The notes under the pieces are model-generated. The model saw nothing but the letters and a program-made list of their open reading frames with translations. It searched no databases and had not been told where the DNA came from. Shown here piece after piece: positions 13,426-20,208 of a DNA stretch of 22,191 nucleotides (its first letter is position 1; every line of letters begins with the position of its first letter). Origin of the DNA: Fen-1077 sp050014355 (GTDB lineage Bacteria > Chloroflexota > Dehalococcoidia > Dehalococcoidales > RBG-16-60-22); contig JBEKDL010000037.1 of assembly GCA_050014355.1 (NCBI GenBank), forward strand, positions 1 to 22,191, given 5' to 3'. Both the position numbers and the translations under genes were made by a program.

Positions 13426-15861
13426 TTACTTCACCACTATATTCACCAGTTTCCCCGGCACGTATATTATGTTAACTATCCGCTTGCCTTCGAGGTAAGG
13501 TTTTATTTTTTCCTGTCTTTTAGCCAGCTCTTTGGCCTCGTTTTCTGAAATCGCAGCCGGCGCAATGACCCTGTCGCGCACTTTGCCGTTCACCTGCACA
13601 ACGAGCGTTATCTCTTCCAGCTTGACTTTGGACTCGTCCCACGCCGGCCAGCGCTGGCTGTGGACGCTGTATTTTCCCCCCGTCCTCTCCCATAGCTCTT
13701 CGGCCAGGTGCGGGGCCGTCGGCGCGAGCAAGAGCAGCAGCGCCTTTACCGAGTCCTTCCAGACAGAAACAGAAACGCTCCCCGCCTCTTTTACTTTCCC
13801 CAGGTAGTTGGAAAACTCCATCAGCGCCGCCACCATGGTATTAAAGCGGAGCCTTTCCGCGTCTTCCGTCACCTTCTTAATCGTCTGGTGCGTCATCCGC
13901 ACAAGTTCGGCGTCGCCGCCGGCGCCGGCAGAGCTGTACTCCTCGAGCGCCAGGTTCCAGACGCGGTTGAGCCACCGGCTCATGCCGGAGATGCCGCTGT
14001 CGTCCCATTCCCCGCCCTGCTCCCAGGGCCCCACGAACATCAGGTAAGCGCGTACCGTGTCCGCACCCAGGTCATCGACATACAGGTCGGGGTTGACCAC
14101 GTTGCCCTTCGACTTGCTCATTTTCTGGTGCCCGGCGATGATTATTCCCTGGTTGAACAGTTTTAAAAACGGCTCGCCGAAGTCCACTATCCCCATGTCC
14201 CGTATCGCTTTAATGAAGAAGCGCGTGTAGAGCAGGTGCATCACAGCATGCTCGGCACCACCTGTGTAGATATCCACCGGCATCCAGTGCTTGACCGCTT
14301 TCGGGTCGAAGGCCGCTTTAGAGTAATGGGGACTGCAGTAACGCAGGAAGTACCAGCACGAGCACATGAACCCGTCGAGCGTGTCCGTTTCGCGTTTGGC
14401 CGGCCCGCCGCATCTGGGGCATTTTGTATTAATAAATTTTTCGTTATACTTCAGCGGCGATTCGCCCGTGGGCCGGAACTCGGCGCTTTCGGGTAATAAA
14501 ACGGGTAAATCTTTCTCCGGCACCGCCACAATGCCGCATTTATCGCAGTAGACCATGGGGATAGGCGCGCCCCAGTAGCGCTGGCGCGAGATTAGCCAGT
14601 CGCGGATTTTATAGCTGATGGTGCGTTTGCCCCACCCATTTTCCTCCAGGTATTCGGAGACCTTTCTAATCCCCTCTTCGCTGGGCAGCCCGTTGAACCG
14701 CCCGGAGTTGACCATTTTCCCCGGCTCGATATAAGCAGCCTCGAGCTCCTTGCCGTCCCAGTCCGGCGGCGCAATGACTACGGGGATGGGTATGTTGTAT
14801 TTCTTGGCGAAGGCGAAATCTCTTTCATCGTGGGCAGGCACGGCCATCACCGCGCCGGTGCCGTAAGATGCCAGCACGTAATCGGCAATCCAGATGGGCA
14901 CCTTTTGTCCGTTGAGCCGGTTGACGCAGTACGCGCCGGTAAAAACGCCGTCTTTTTCCTTCTCCGTCGAAAGCCTTTCGATTTCCGTGAGCTGCCGGCT
15001 CCTCGCAATATAAGCGGCGACCTCCGCTTTTTTATCAGGCGTCGTCAGCTTCGCCACCAGCGGGTGCTCCGGCGCCAGCACCATAAACGTGACACCGTAG
15101 ACGGTATCGGGCCGGGTGGTAAAGATGCGGATTTCTTTTTCTTCCGCGCCGGGGTGCTCGAGCGCGAAGGATATATCCGTGCCCTGGCTTTTACCTACCC
15201 AGTTCCGCTGCATGATTTTGATGCGTTCCGGCCAGTCGATGCCTTCATGCTCCATTAATTCGTCGGCATATTTTGTGATACGTAAAAGCCACTGCTCGAG
15301 GTCGCGCCGGACGACCTCGCTCTCGCAGCGCCAGCAGCGCCCATTCTCCACCTGCTCGTTAGCCAGGACGACCTGGCATTCCGGGCACCAGTTGACTGGA
15401 GCCTTGCCGCGGTAAGCTAAATCATGCTCGTAGAGCTTGGTGAAAAACCACTGCGTCCACTTATAGTACTCCGGAAGGCAGGTGATGACCTCCCGGCTCC
15501 AATCGTAAATCGCGCCGATGCTTTTAAGCTGGCGGCGCATGTTATCGATATTCTGCATCGTCCATGTATAAGGATGGATACCGCGTTTGATGGCAGCGTT
15601 CTCCGCCGGCAGCCCAAATGCATCGAAGCCCATCGGGTGCAGCACATTGAAACCCCGCATCCTCTTGTAGCGGGCAAAAACGTCCGATGGCGCCATCGCG
15701 TACCAGTGCCCTATGTGAAGGTCACCGGAGGTATAGGGGAACATCGTAAGCGCATACCACTTGGGGCGCGGGTCGTTATCCTTTACCTCGTAAAACCTAT
15801 CTTCGGCCCACTTTTGCTGCCACTTTTTATCTAATGTCTTCGGGTCATACTTTTCCGCCAT
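13426..15861 (-). CDS. leuS: Leucyl-tRNA synthetase
   Basis: This class Ia synthetase charges tRNA-Leu. The 811-residue product has the HIGH motif HIGH (49-52), KMSKS at 580-584 (HQKMSKSKGN), a zinc-type pair of CxxC motifs (CPEC and CWRC, about 160-180), the editing domain with TTRPDTVYG and GTGAVMAVPAHDERD, and the tRNA-binding C terminus ending VPGKLVNIVVK. Full length. GGAG lies seven bases before the ATG. TTTACA-18-TAAAAT at 15921-15892 is a plausible promoter. A tRNA-Leu gene is divergent immediately upstream, and proC follows downstream. Confidence 0.97.
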   Translation of the reverse strand: MAEKYDPKTLDKKWQQKWAEDRFYEVKDNDPRPKWYALTMFPYTSGDLHIGHWYAMAPSDVFARYKRMRGFNVLHPMGFDAFGLPAENAAIKRGIHPYTWTMQNIDNMRRQLKSIGAIYDWSREVITCLPEYYKWTQWFFTKLYEHDLAYRGKAPVNWCPECQVVLANEQVENGRCWRCESEVVRRDLEQWLLRITKYADELMEHEGIDWPERIKIMQRNWVGKSQGTDISFALEHPGAEEKEIRIFTTRPDTVYGVTFMVLAPEHPLVAKLTTPDKKAEVAAYIARSRQLTEIERLSTEKEKDGVFTGAYCVNRLNGQKVPIWIADYVLASYGTGAVMAVPAHDERDFAFAKKYNIPIPVVIAPPDWDGKELEAAYIEPGKMVNSGRFNGLPSEEGIRKVSEYLEENGWGKRTISYKIRDWLISRQRYWGAPIPMVYCDKCGIVAVPEKDLPVLLPESAEFRPTGESPLKYNEKFINTKCPRCGGPAKRETDTLDGFMCSCWYFLRYCSPHYSKAAFDPKAVKHWMPVDIYTGGAEHAVMHLLYTRFFIKAIRDMGIVDFGEPFLKLFNQGIIIAGHQKMSKSKGNVVNPDLYVDDLGADTVRAYLMFVGPWEQGGEWDDSGISGMSRWLNRVWNLALEEYSSAGAGGDAELVRMTHQTIKKVTEDAERLRFNTMVAALMEFSNYLGKVKEAGSVSVSVWKDSVKALLLLLAPTAPHLAEELWERTGGKYSVHSQRWPAWDESKVKLEEITLVVQVNGKVRDRVIAPAAISENEAKELAKRQEKIKPYLEGKRIVNIIYVPGKLVNIVVK

Positions 15862-15891
15862 AGCTAAACTCCAAATTTATGTCTCGTAGTC

Positions 15892-15921
15892 ATTTTAGCA
15901 ATAATCGTGACTATATGTAAA
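15892..15921 (-). promoter_or_regulatory. Promoter of leuS
   Basis: On the minus strand TTTACA (15921-15916) and TAAAAT (15897-15892) have an 18-base spacer. The leader would be about 25-30 bases, too short for a T-box. Confidence 0.55.
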
Positions 15922-15927
15922 ACCGTC

Positions 15928-15956
15928 TTGCGCTCCAAGCTGTTTTCGCCTAGAAT
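15928..15956 (+). promoter_or_regulatory. Promoter of tRNA-Leu
   Basis: TTGCGC (15928-15933) and TAGAAT (15951-15956) have a 17-base spacer and end ten bases before the mature tRNA. Confidence 0.55.
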
Positions 15957-15966
15957 AGTACGCAGA

Positions 15967-16054
15967 GCCGAAGTGGCGGAATGGCAGACGCGGCAGTCTC
16001 AAAAACTGTTGAGGGGCAACTCTCGTGCCGGTTCGAGTCCGGCCTTCGGCACCA
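15967..16054 (+). tRNA. tRNA-Leu (anticodon CAA)
   Basis: The acceptor arms GCCGAAG and CTTCGGC pair fully, followed by A and an encoded CCA. The D arm is GCGGAATGGCAGACGC, the anticodon stem-loop GCAGT-CTCAAAA-ACTGT gives anticodon CAA (codon UUG), there is a long class II variable arm, and the T arm is GCCGG-TTCGAGT-CCGGC. The 88-base length fits a leucine tRNA. Confidence 0.95.
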
Positions 16055-16065
16055 CGCCGCTTAAA

Positions 16066-16094
16066 TTGACAAATCCGTACGGAAACCCTATAGT
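16066..16094 (+). promoter_or_regulatory. Promoter of the zinc-ribbon protein gene
   Basis: TTGACA (16066-16071) and TATAGT (16089-16094) have an ideal 17-base spacer. The gene is therefore expressed independently of the tRNA. Confidence 0.7.
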
Positions 16095-16157
16095 GCTAAG
16101 TAATAACGACCCTTGTCTTCCCGGGGAAAAAGCCAAGGGGGGAAGGAACAAACTCGC

Positions 16158-16739
16158 ATGAATATGGTCAAAATCGTATGCCCTAAATGCGGCGCGGAAG
16201 GAAAACTTTCTTTAGTCGAAACCAGCTATGTCGGCCCGCGGCGCTGCTGGAAATGCCGCGGGCTCTTTACGATAACGATTGAGAACAACCGGGTAACATC
16301 TTCCGAACCGTTGAACGAAGAAGAATTTCAGAAACAGATGGAAGCCAAAGCTACCAAGGAAGGGATAACCAACTTAAGGTTTACACACTCCGCTCAGGAT
16401 GATGATATCCCCAGGCTTTCCCCGGAGAGGCGGCGGGACTATAATCAACCCCTTCATCAACCTTCAAATCAACCCCCCAGCCAACCACCTGTTCAGGCAG
16501 AACCAGAAAAACCCAAGACACTTGCAAATCCCCCGGACAGGTTCAGAACTTTCGTACCACTGGAAGAGCCTCCGAGCCAGAAAGAACCTGAAAAACCGAA
16601 GACTCCTAAAAGTCCTCCGGACAGGTTCCGAACCTTCGTACCGCTGGAGGAGCCTCCGAGCCAGAAAGAACCTGAAAAACCGAAGACTCCTAAAAATCCC
16701 CCGGACAGGTTCCGGACCTTTATTCCGCCCGCTACCTAA
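16158..16739 (+). CDS. Zinc-ribbon protein with proline-rich tandem repeats
   Basis: The 193-residue product has an N-terminal zinc ribbon, C8-P-K-C11 and C30-W-K-C33, of the kind found in MJ0042-like and small regulatory proteins. A charged linker follows, then a QP-rich stretch (NQPPSQPPVQ), and then almost three copies of a 28-residue repeat with the cores PEKPKTPK, PPDRFRTFVP and LEEPPSQK. The last copy is cut by the stop codon. I place the start at 16158, after GGAAGG, instead of the earlier ATG at 16113. It ends two bases from a convergent small gene. Function unknown; the tail is likely disordered and could be a protein-binding or spacer region. Confidence 0.75.
   Translation: MNMVKIVCPKCGAEGKLSLVETSYVGPRRCWKCRGLFTITIENNRVTSSEPLNEEEFQKQMEAKATKEGITNLRFTHSAQDDDIPRLSPERRRDYNQPLHQPSNQPPSQPPVQAEPEKPKTLANPPDRFRTFVPLEEPPSQKEPEKPKTPKSPPDRFRTFVPLEEPPSQKEPEKPKTPKNPPDRFRTFIPPAT
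16500..16739 (+). repeat. 84-bp coding tandem repeat, 2.9 copies
   Basis: Units start at 16500, 16584 and 16668. Copies 2 and 3 are nearly identical up to about 16715; copy 1 has more synonymous changes. The unit length is a multiple of three, so copy-number change keeps the frame. Confidence 0.9.
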
Positions 16740-16741
16740 AA

Positions 16742-16849
16742 CTATTTCTTTTCCGCCTTCTTCTGGCGTTCCTGCTCTTCCCGCTTCGCTTTAATTTCGA
16801 TGAGACGAAATACCGTCTTGGCCTTACCCGCGATAACGAAATTCTGCAT
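16742..16849 (-). CDS. Small basic 35-residue protein
   Basis: A 35-codon frame on the minus strand reads MQNFVIAGKAKTVFRLIE, then IKAKREEQERQ, then a lysine-rich end (KKAEKK). GGGAGG lies six bases before the ATG, an ideal SD. The second half is a highly charged probable helix. The stop codon lies two bases from the stop of the convergent zinc-ribbon gene, and the start is divergent from the 108-residue gene at 17065. No family is recognised. The strong SD and the tight packing argue for a real gene. Confidence 0.6.
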   Translation of the reverse strand: MQNFVIAGKAKTVFRLIEIKAKREEQERQKKAEKK

Positions 16850-16999
16850 TTTTAACCTCCCTGTAATTAACTTATCCTCACTTATCTTAACTACGGGATA
16901 TAAATTTCGGCGTTAAATAAATAAACTCCGGATAAAAGTGGCCTTAATATTTCATAAAGAATTGTTAGGGAAACATTAAGAGGAAACCCGCGAGCGCTA

Positions 17000-17028
17000 T
17001 TGACAATCGCGTTAAATAATTATATAAA
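17000..17028 (+). promoter_or_regulatory. Strong promoter of the 108-residue protein gene
   Basis: TTGACA (17000-17005) and TATAAA (17023-17028) have a 17-base spacer. The leader is about 30 bases with a clear SD. Confidence 0.8.
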
Positions 17029-17064
17029 TAGGCTACGGCAGCGAAGGTCTAAGGGAGGTAATAT

Positions 17065-17391
17065 ATGGCCAAAACTGAAGCGATACAACCGGGTTACTGT
17101 ATTGCGGTTCATCTCATGCCAGATACCGCGCCGGAAAATTGCTATATTGGAATCGTCGATGTAGTCGACCAGCACGGTATCCTGATGAACCTGGTGCACT
17201 GGGATGATAAGCTCGATATGATGGGGGGTTACACGGAAAGCCTTTTTGTGCCCTGGGGAAATATCAAATCCATGCTTATCAGCACCGAGAGGCAGCCGAC
17301 GCGGCGGTTCATGGCGGATAAGGCGCTTAAATGGAAGCAAAAGATTGACAACATGTACGCGAATGAGAAATCCCCCACCAAGAAGAAATAG
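17065..17391 (+). CDS. Conserved-looking hypothetical protein, 108 residues
   Basis: The product is soluble, with a beta-rich middle (YCIAVHLMP, CYIGIVDVVDQHGILMNLVHWD, LFVPWGNIKSMLI) and a basic C-terminal tail (KWKQKI...SPTKKK). There are no TM segments, signal peptide or metal motif. The pattern 'yiGiVdvvdqhGIlmnlvhWd...vPW.nIksm' looks like a small barrel that could bind RNA or protein, but I cannot name the family. GGGAGG lies six bases before the ATG, the promoter is near consensus, and a terminator follows, so it is a single-gene unit that is probably well expressed. Confidence 0.75.
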   Translation: MAKTEAIQPGYCIAVHLMPDTAPENCYIGIVDVVDQHGILMNLVHWDDKLDMMGGYTESLFVPWGNIKSMLISTERQPTRRFMADKALKWKQKIDNMYANEKSPTKKK

Positions 17392-17430
17392 CCCGGGCAA
17401 CACGAGCAGGTCGCATCGATAAAGCAACGC

Positions 17431-17477
17431 ACTCCGTAGTCATCGCATTATCCGTTGATTACGGAGTCTCTTTTTTC
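17431..17477 (+). terminator. Terminator of the 108-residue protein gene
   Basis: ACTCCGTA (17431-17438) and TACGGAGT (17460-17467) form a perfect 8-bp stem with a 21-base loop, followed by ctcttttttc. Confidence 0.75.
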
Positions 17478-17501
17478 ATAGATAGAAACAGTCGGGCAGC
17501 A

Positions 17502-17530
17502 TTGCCTCCCCCACCTACGAATGTTATAAT
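17502..17530 (+). promoter_or_regulatory. Promoter of tRNA-Gln
   Basis: TTGCCT (17502-17507) and a consensus TATAAT (17525-17530) have a 17-base spacer and end nine bases before the tRNA. Confidence 0.75.
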
Positions 17531-17539
17531 TTACGGTAC

Positions 17540-17613
17540 TGGCGAGTTGTGTAGAGGTAGCACAGAGGACTTTGGATCCTTTAGCCCAGGTTCGAATCCT
17601 GGCTCGCCAGCCA
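17540..17613 (+). tRNA. tRNA-Gln (anticodon UUG)
   Basis: The acceptor arms TGGCGAG and CTCGCCA pair, followed by G and an encoded CCA. The anticodon stem-loop GAGGA-CTTTGGA-TCCTT gives anticodon TTG, and the T arm is CCAGG-TTCGAAT-CCTGG. The 74-base length is normal. Confidence 0.95.
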
Positions 17614-17967
17614 TCTTTGGTAATGTTGTTACCTCATTTTAGCCTCAAGTTATCCAATTACAATCTTTGGTCTGAGTTCAAGATTGGTAGTTTTATTACC
17701 CTGAAAGTAACAATTCGAATCCCCCCGGCTCTATTTAGCTTCAAAAGAACCTCACCTAAGTTATCAATAGGTAGAACCGAACCGTCTTGATTGTTGCTGG
17801 GATTAACACTTACTCAATTTGTGACATCTGAACCTCAATATACATTCTTGTGCAGCTCTACACAAAGTGGTAGAGTTCCAGTAGGGTCAAGTCAGGTTAC
17901 ACTATATTCTTTGAATCTCATAAAGTAGACATTATGTTGTTAACAAAAGGATTAAGGAGGCGAAACA
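17614..17967. other. Gene-free spacer after tRNA-Gln
   Basis: No convincing gene lies here. A tRNA-like piece, ttcgaatccccccggctc, lies at 17712-17729, matching a T loop plus 3' acceptor side, but its 5' partner strand is missing. An inverted repeat CTCTAC/GTAGAG lies near 17857-17876. An AAGGAGG SD at 17954-17960 belongs to the original cupin gene. Confidence 0.6.
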
Positions 17968-18452
17968 ATGGCAGGATATGTAGATACCCACGGGCAGAGC
18001 CCGTGGCACTTTGTAACTCAAGCTTTGCTGCACGCCCTTCGGGCGGTTACGCATTCACCCACGGGCAAAGCCCGTGGAACCCTGCCCTTCGGGTTTATTT
18101 AAGCAATAACTACTTTAGGGAAGTGTTATTCACTGGAAAGCATGCTCAACTTGTTGTGATGTGCTTACAGCCCAGCGAAGAGATTGGCAATGAAGTGCAC
18201 GCAAATGTTGACCAATTCTTCCGAATCGAGCAAGGTGAAGCAGCATTCATTTTCGGAGGAAAAGAAAAACATCTGGTAAAAGATGGAGATGCTGTTATTG
18301 TTCCAGCGGGTACCTACCACAATGTAGTAAATACTTCTAAGACAACGAAATTGAAGCTGTATACCATATACTCTCCTCCAAACCACCCCGATAAGACCGT
18401 GCATAAGACGAAGGCTGAGGCTGAAAAGGCGGAAGCGGAAGAGCACCGTTAG
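17968..18452 (+). pseudogene. Cupin-domain protein gene interrupted by palindromic repeats
   Basis: The C-terminal part (from LSNNYFREVLFTGKHAQ at 18096) is a small cupin protein: EEIGNEVHANVDQFFRIEQGEA, DGDAVIVPAGTYHNVVNT and LYTIYSPPNHPD form the conserved barrel strands, with the His and Gln of a metal site. The original start is clear at 17968 (AAGGAGG, then MAGYVD). Between them lie two palindromic units (17987-18098) that put the start out of frame; that frame stops at 18100. A different frame, open from an ATG at 17934, does read through the repeats into the cupin part (172 codons), so a chimeric product is possible but lacks a good SD. Confidence 0.7.
17987..18098 (+). repeat. REP-like palindromic elements, two units inside the cupin gene
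   Basis: Unit A (17987-18049) has CCACGGGC-aga-GCCCGTGG-like arms and GCCCTTCGGGC. Unit B (18052-18098) is the near-identical copy of the element at 72-117, with the perfect palindrome at 18059-18077. Both units have the same orientation and both combine a large and a small hairpin. Confidence 0.8.
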
Positions 18453-18597
18453 CCTGGGGGTATTTCGTCTAAGAGGGCAAACCAGCCGGAATCCGGAAAT
18501 ATTCTATCATACCGGGTGACGACTATCGGGCTGTTAGACGTTGCACCTGAAGATTGTCCTACCAATCAGAATAATCAGACTAGAATGGTGGCGGGGT

Positions 18598-19335
18598 TCA
18601 AATAATAGTAGCTGACGGGTTATGTAAGAAAGGGTTCATCCTGACAACAAGTGAAAATAGGTATGGGTATTTATCCTTCAAATGCTCTGCATACGATAGC
18701 CATTGACTAATCAACTGTCCGTAAAGTCGCCCAATGTCACCTTCTATATGCTTCAAATCAGGGCCAGATAGTTCTGCAATAGAAGGTCTAGCTTCAAGTT
18801 CCTCGGTGAGATGGAAAATAGCCCAAAGCAGATCACTGAACCTTTCGTGCTCCATCAGATTGGGATTTTCTAAGAGATTCAACAGAAACTGGCGTTTACT
18901 CGTCAAGAAGGCTTTCAAATCCTCGAAATTGATTACGCGTCCGTTTGGTTCAGACACGATAGAAGCAGAAGAAGCTATTGCTGACTTGAAATGATCCCGA
19001 GTCCAGCTACCATCAATCGAAAAACTCTTCGAAATCTCCTCATTTCTTTCATAAGAATTGAGAAGCTTGTGGATCAAAGTATTACCAACTTCACTGAAGA
19101 AGGCACCTACTACCATGTTTAACTTGTTCAGTAATAGCAACTTCTCTTGACGAGCGAGTAAGCGCTCGAGCACTACAACTACAATAAATACACTAATTGG
19201 AATGAAAGATAGATCATCGATCAATTGAATCAATAATTGCTGGCTATCCCTGAATATTAAATAATCAATCAAGTACATGATACTGGAAGCTAGTAATGCT
19301 GTGAATCCGGCGATAATTATTAACCTCAATCTCAT
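18598..19335 (-). CDS. Two-TM membrane protein of unknown function
   Basis: The 245-residue product has two N-terminal hydrophobic helices (RLIIIAGFTALLASSIMYLIDYLIF, about 4-28, and LSFIPISVFIVVVVLERLLA, about 42-62). A cytoplasmic-looking helical domain of about 180 residues follows, with KLNMVVGAFFSEVGNTLIHKLL, an E/K-rich middle, and QWLSYAEHLKDKYPYLFSLVVR near the end. I do not recognise a named family, though the EKLLLLNKLNMVVGAFFSEVG segment looks like a conserved motif. AAGGGA lies eight bases upstream of the ATG. The gene is divergent from perR, so its expression may be influenced by the same region. Confidence 0.7.
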   Translation of the reverse strand: MRLRLIIIAGFTALLASSIMYLIDYLIFRDSQQLLIQLIDDLSFIPISVFIVVVVLERLLARQEKLLLLNKLNMVVGAFFSEVGNTLIHKLLNSYERNEEISKSFSIDGSWTRDHFKSAIASSASIVSEPNGRVINFEDLKAFLTSKRQFLLNLLENPNLMEHERFSDLLWAIFHLTEELEARPSIAELSGPDLKHIEGDIGRLYGQLISQWLSYAEHLKDKYPYLFSLVVRMNPFLHNPSATII

Positions 19336-19387
19336 TTCAATTTCCCTTCCGTGTTTGTATGTATCTCATTTCTATTTTCCATATTTG

Positions 19388-19416
19388 TGGACAAAAATAC
19401 TAACAAGTTATATAAT
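19388..19416 (+). promoter_or_regulatory. Promoter of the perR-desulforedoxin operon
   Basis: TGGACA (19388-19393) and a consensus TATAAT (19411-19416) have a 17-base spacer. The palindrome at 19416-19436 begins on the last base of the -10 box. Confidence 0.65.
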
Positions 19417-19436
19417 GATAATAACTCTTATTATTA
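19416..19436. promoter_or_regulatory. Putative Fur/PerR-family operator
   Basis: TGATAATAA and TTATTATTA are 9-bp arms separated by CTC, with one mismatch in the symmetry. It resembles Fur-family boxes (TGATAATnATTATCA) though with a longer spacer. Its position over the transcription start of a Fur-family gene suggests autoregulation. Confidence 0.6.
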
Positions 19437-19452
19437 GGAAAAATCAAGAATT

Positions 19453-19857
19453 ATGAACAAGAAATCAAAACAGAGAGAAGCGATTATCAGGGTGTTACGA
19501 AGCACCACATCGCATCCCTCGGCAGTGTGGATATATGAAGAGGTTAAAAAGGAAATACCTAACATAGCTCTGGCGACTGTCTATCGTAACCTTAGGATAT
19601 TAAGAGATTCTGGAGAAATCTCAGAGGTATGTATTTCCGACGACACCGCACTTTTCGATGGCAACACCCAGAAACACTATCATTTCCGATGTGATCGATG
19701 CGGAAAGGTCCTGGATATCGATGAGCCTATCGATACCGCAATGGAAACCAGGATAGCCAACAAAACCGGCCTCAAAATAACCCGCCACCATCTGGAACTG
19801 GGGGGGTTATGCCTGGATTGTCAAAAACTCGAACTTAGCAGAAACGATAAGGTTTAG
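19453..19857 (+). CDS. perR: Fur-family regulator, PerR type
   Basis: The 134-residue metal-dependent repressor has an N-terminal winged helix (ALATVYRNLRIL) and a C-terminal dimer domain with two CxxC motifs, C80/C83 and C120/C123, the structural zinc site. H21, D69, H75, H77 and D88 align, with a constant offset of 16, with H37, D85, H91, H93 and D104 of Bacillus PerR, the Fe/Mn site whose histidines are oxidised by peroxide. The Asp at 69 is the residue used to separate PerR from Fur. A desulforedoxin gene follows after 34 bases. The protein is about ten residues shorter at the N terminus than Bacillus PerR. Peroxide sensing is inferred. Confidence 0.85.
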   Translation: MNKKSKQREAIIRVLRSTTSHPSAVWIYEEVKKEIPNIALATVYRNLRILRDSGEISEVCISDDTALFDGNTQKHYHFRCDRCGKVLDIDEPIDTAMETRIANKTGLKITRHHLELGGLCLDCQKLELSRNDKV

Positions 19858-19891
19858 TAATATTAAAGAGAACTAATAAGGAGGGAGAAAC

Positions 19892-20014
19892 ATGGCAGTC
19901 AAAAATATTGGCGAGAAATACAAATGCAATATCTGTGGGAATGAGGTTACTGTTACCAAGGCTGGAGGCGGTACGCTCGTATGCTGCGGCAAAGCCATGG
20001 AGAAAATAGGTTAG
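19892..20014 (+). CDS. Desulforedoxin-like rubredoxin-type protein
   Basis: A 40-residue product holds four cysteines, C12-x2-C15 and C31-C32, in the pattern CNICGNEV...GGGTLVCCGKAM. This is the Fe(Cys)4 centre of desulforedoxin and of the N-terminal domain of desulfoferrodoxin (superoxide reductase). The catalytic superoxide-reductase domain is absent, so this is the free electron-transfer form. AAGGAGGG lies close upstream of the ATG. It follows perR on the same strand, which supports a role in oxygen or peroxide defence in an anaerobe. Confidence 0.85.
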   Translation: MAVKNIGEKYKCNICGNEVTVTKAGGGTLVCCGKAMEKIG

Positions 20015-20121
20015 GTTTGGCTGGTCTTGTTCTTATTAAAGGTCACGGTGGGTTCAGGAAGGTGTTTTTTAACATAAATGCGGACAAATTATAAATATCG
20101 ATCTAGGAGTACCTCAAACAA

Positions 20122-20150
20122 TTGACAAAATTCTATTCTAGATATAACAT
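20122..20150 (+). promoter_or_regulatory. Possible promoter of the DrrAB-type exporter
   Basis: TTGACA at 20122-20127 is followed by TATAAC at 20143-20148 (15-base spacer) or TAACAT at 20145-20150 (17-base spacer). CTAGAT at 20139-20144 and ATCTAG at 20160-20165 form an inverted pair around it, and ATCTAG also occurs at 20101. Confidence 0.4.
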
Positions 20151-20208
20151 AACAGCCTAATCTAGTTTCTAAGGTTTGACTACATATAGGCAATAAAGGA
20201 AGGCGAAG

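Noticed and set aside
16500..16739. CRISPR-like repeat array
   Set aside because: The units are contiguous 84-bp coding repeats without spacers, and no cas gene is near. I saw no CRISPR array anywhere in the window.
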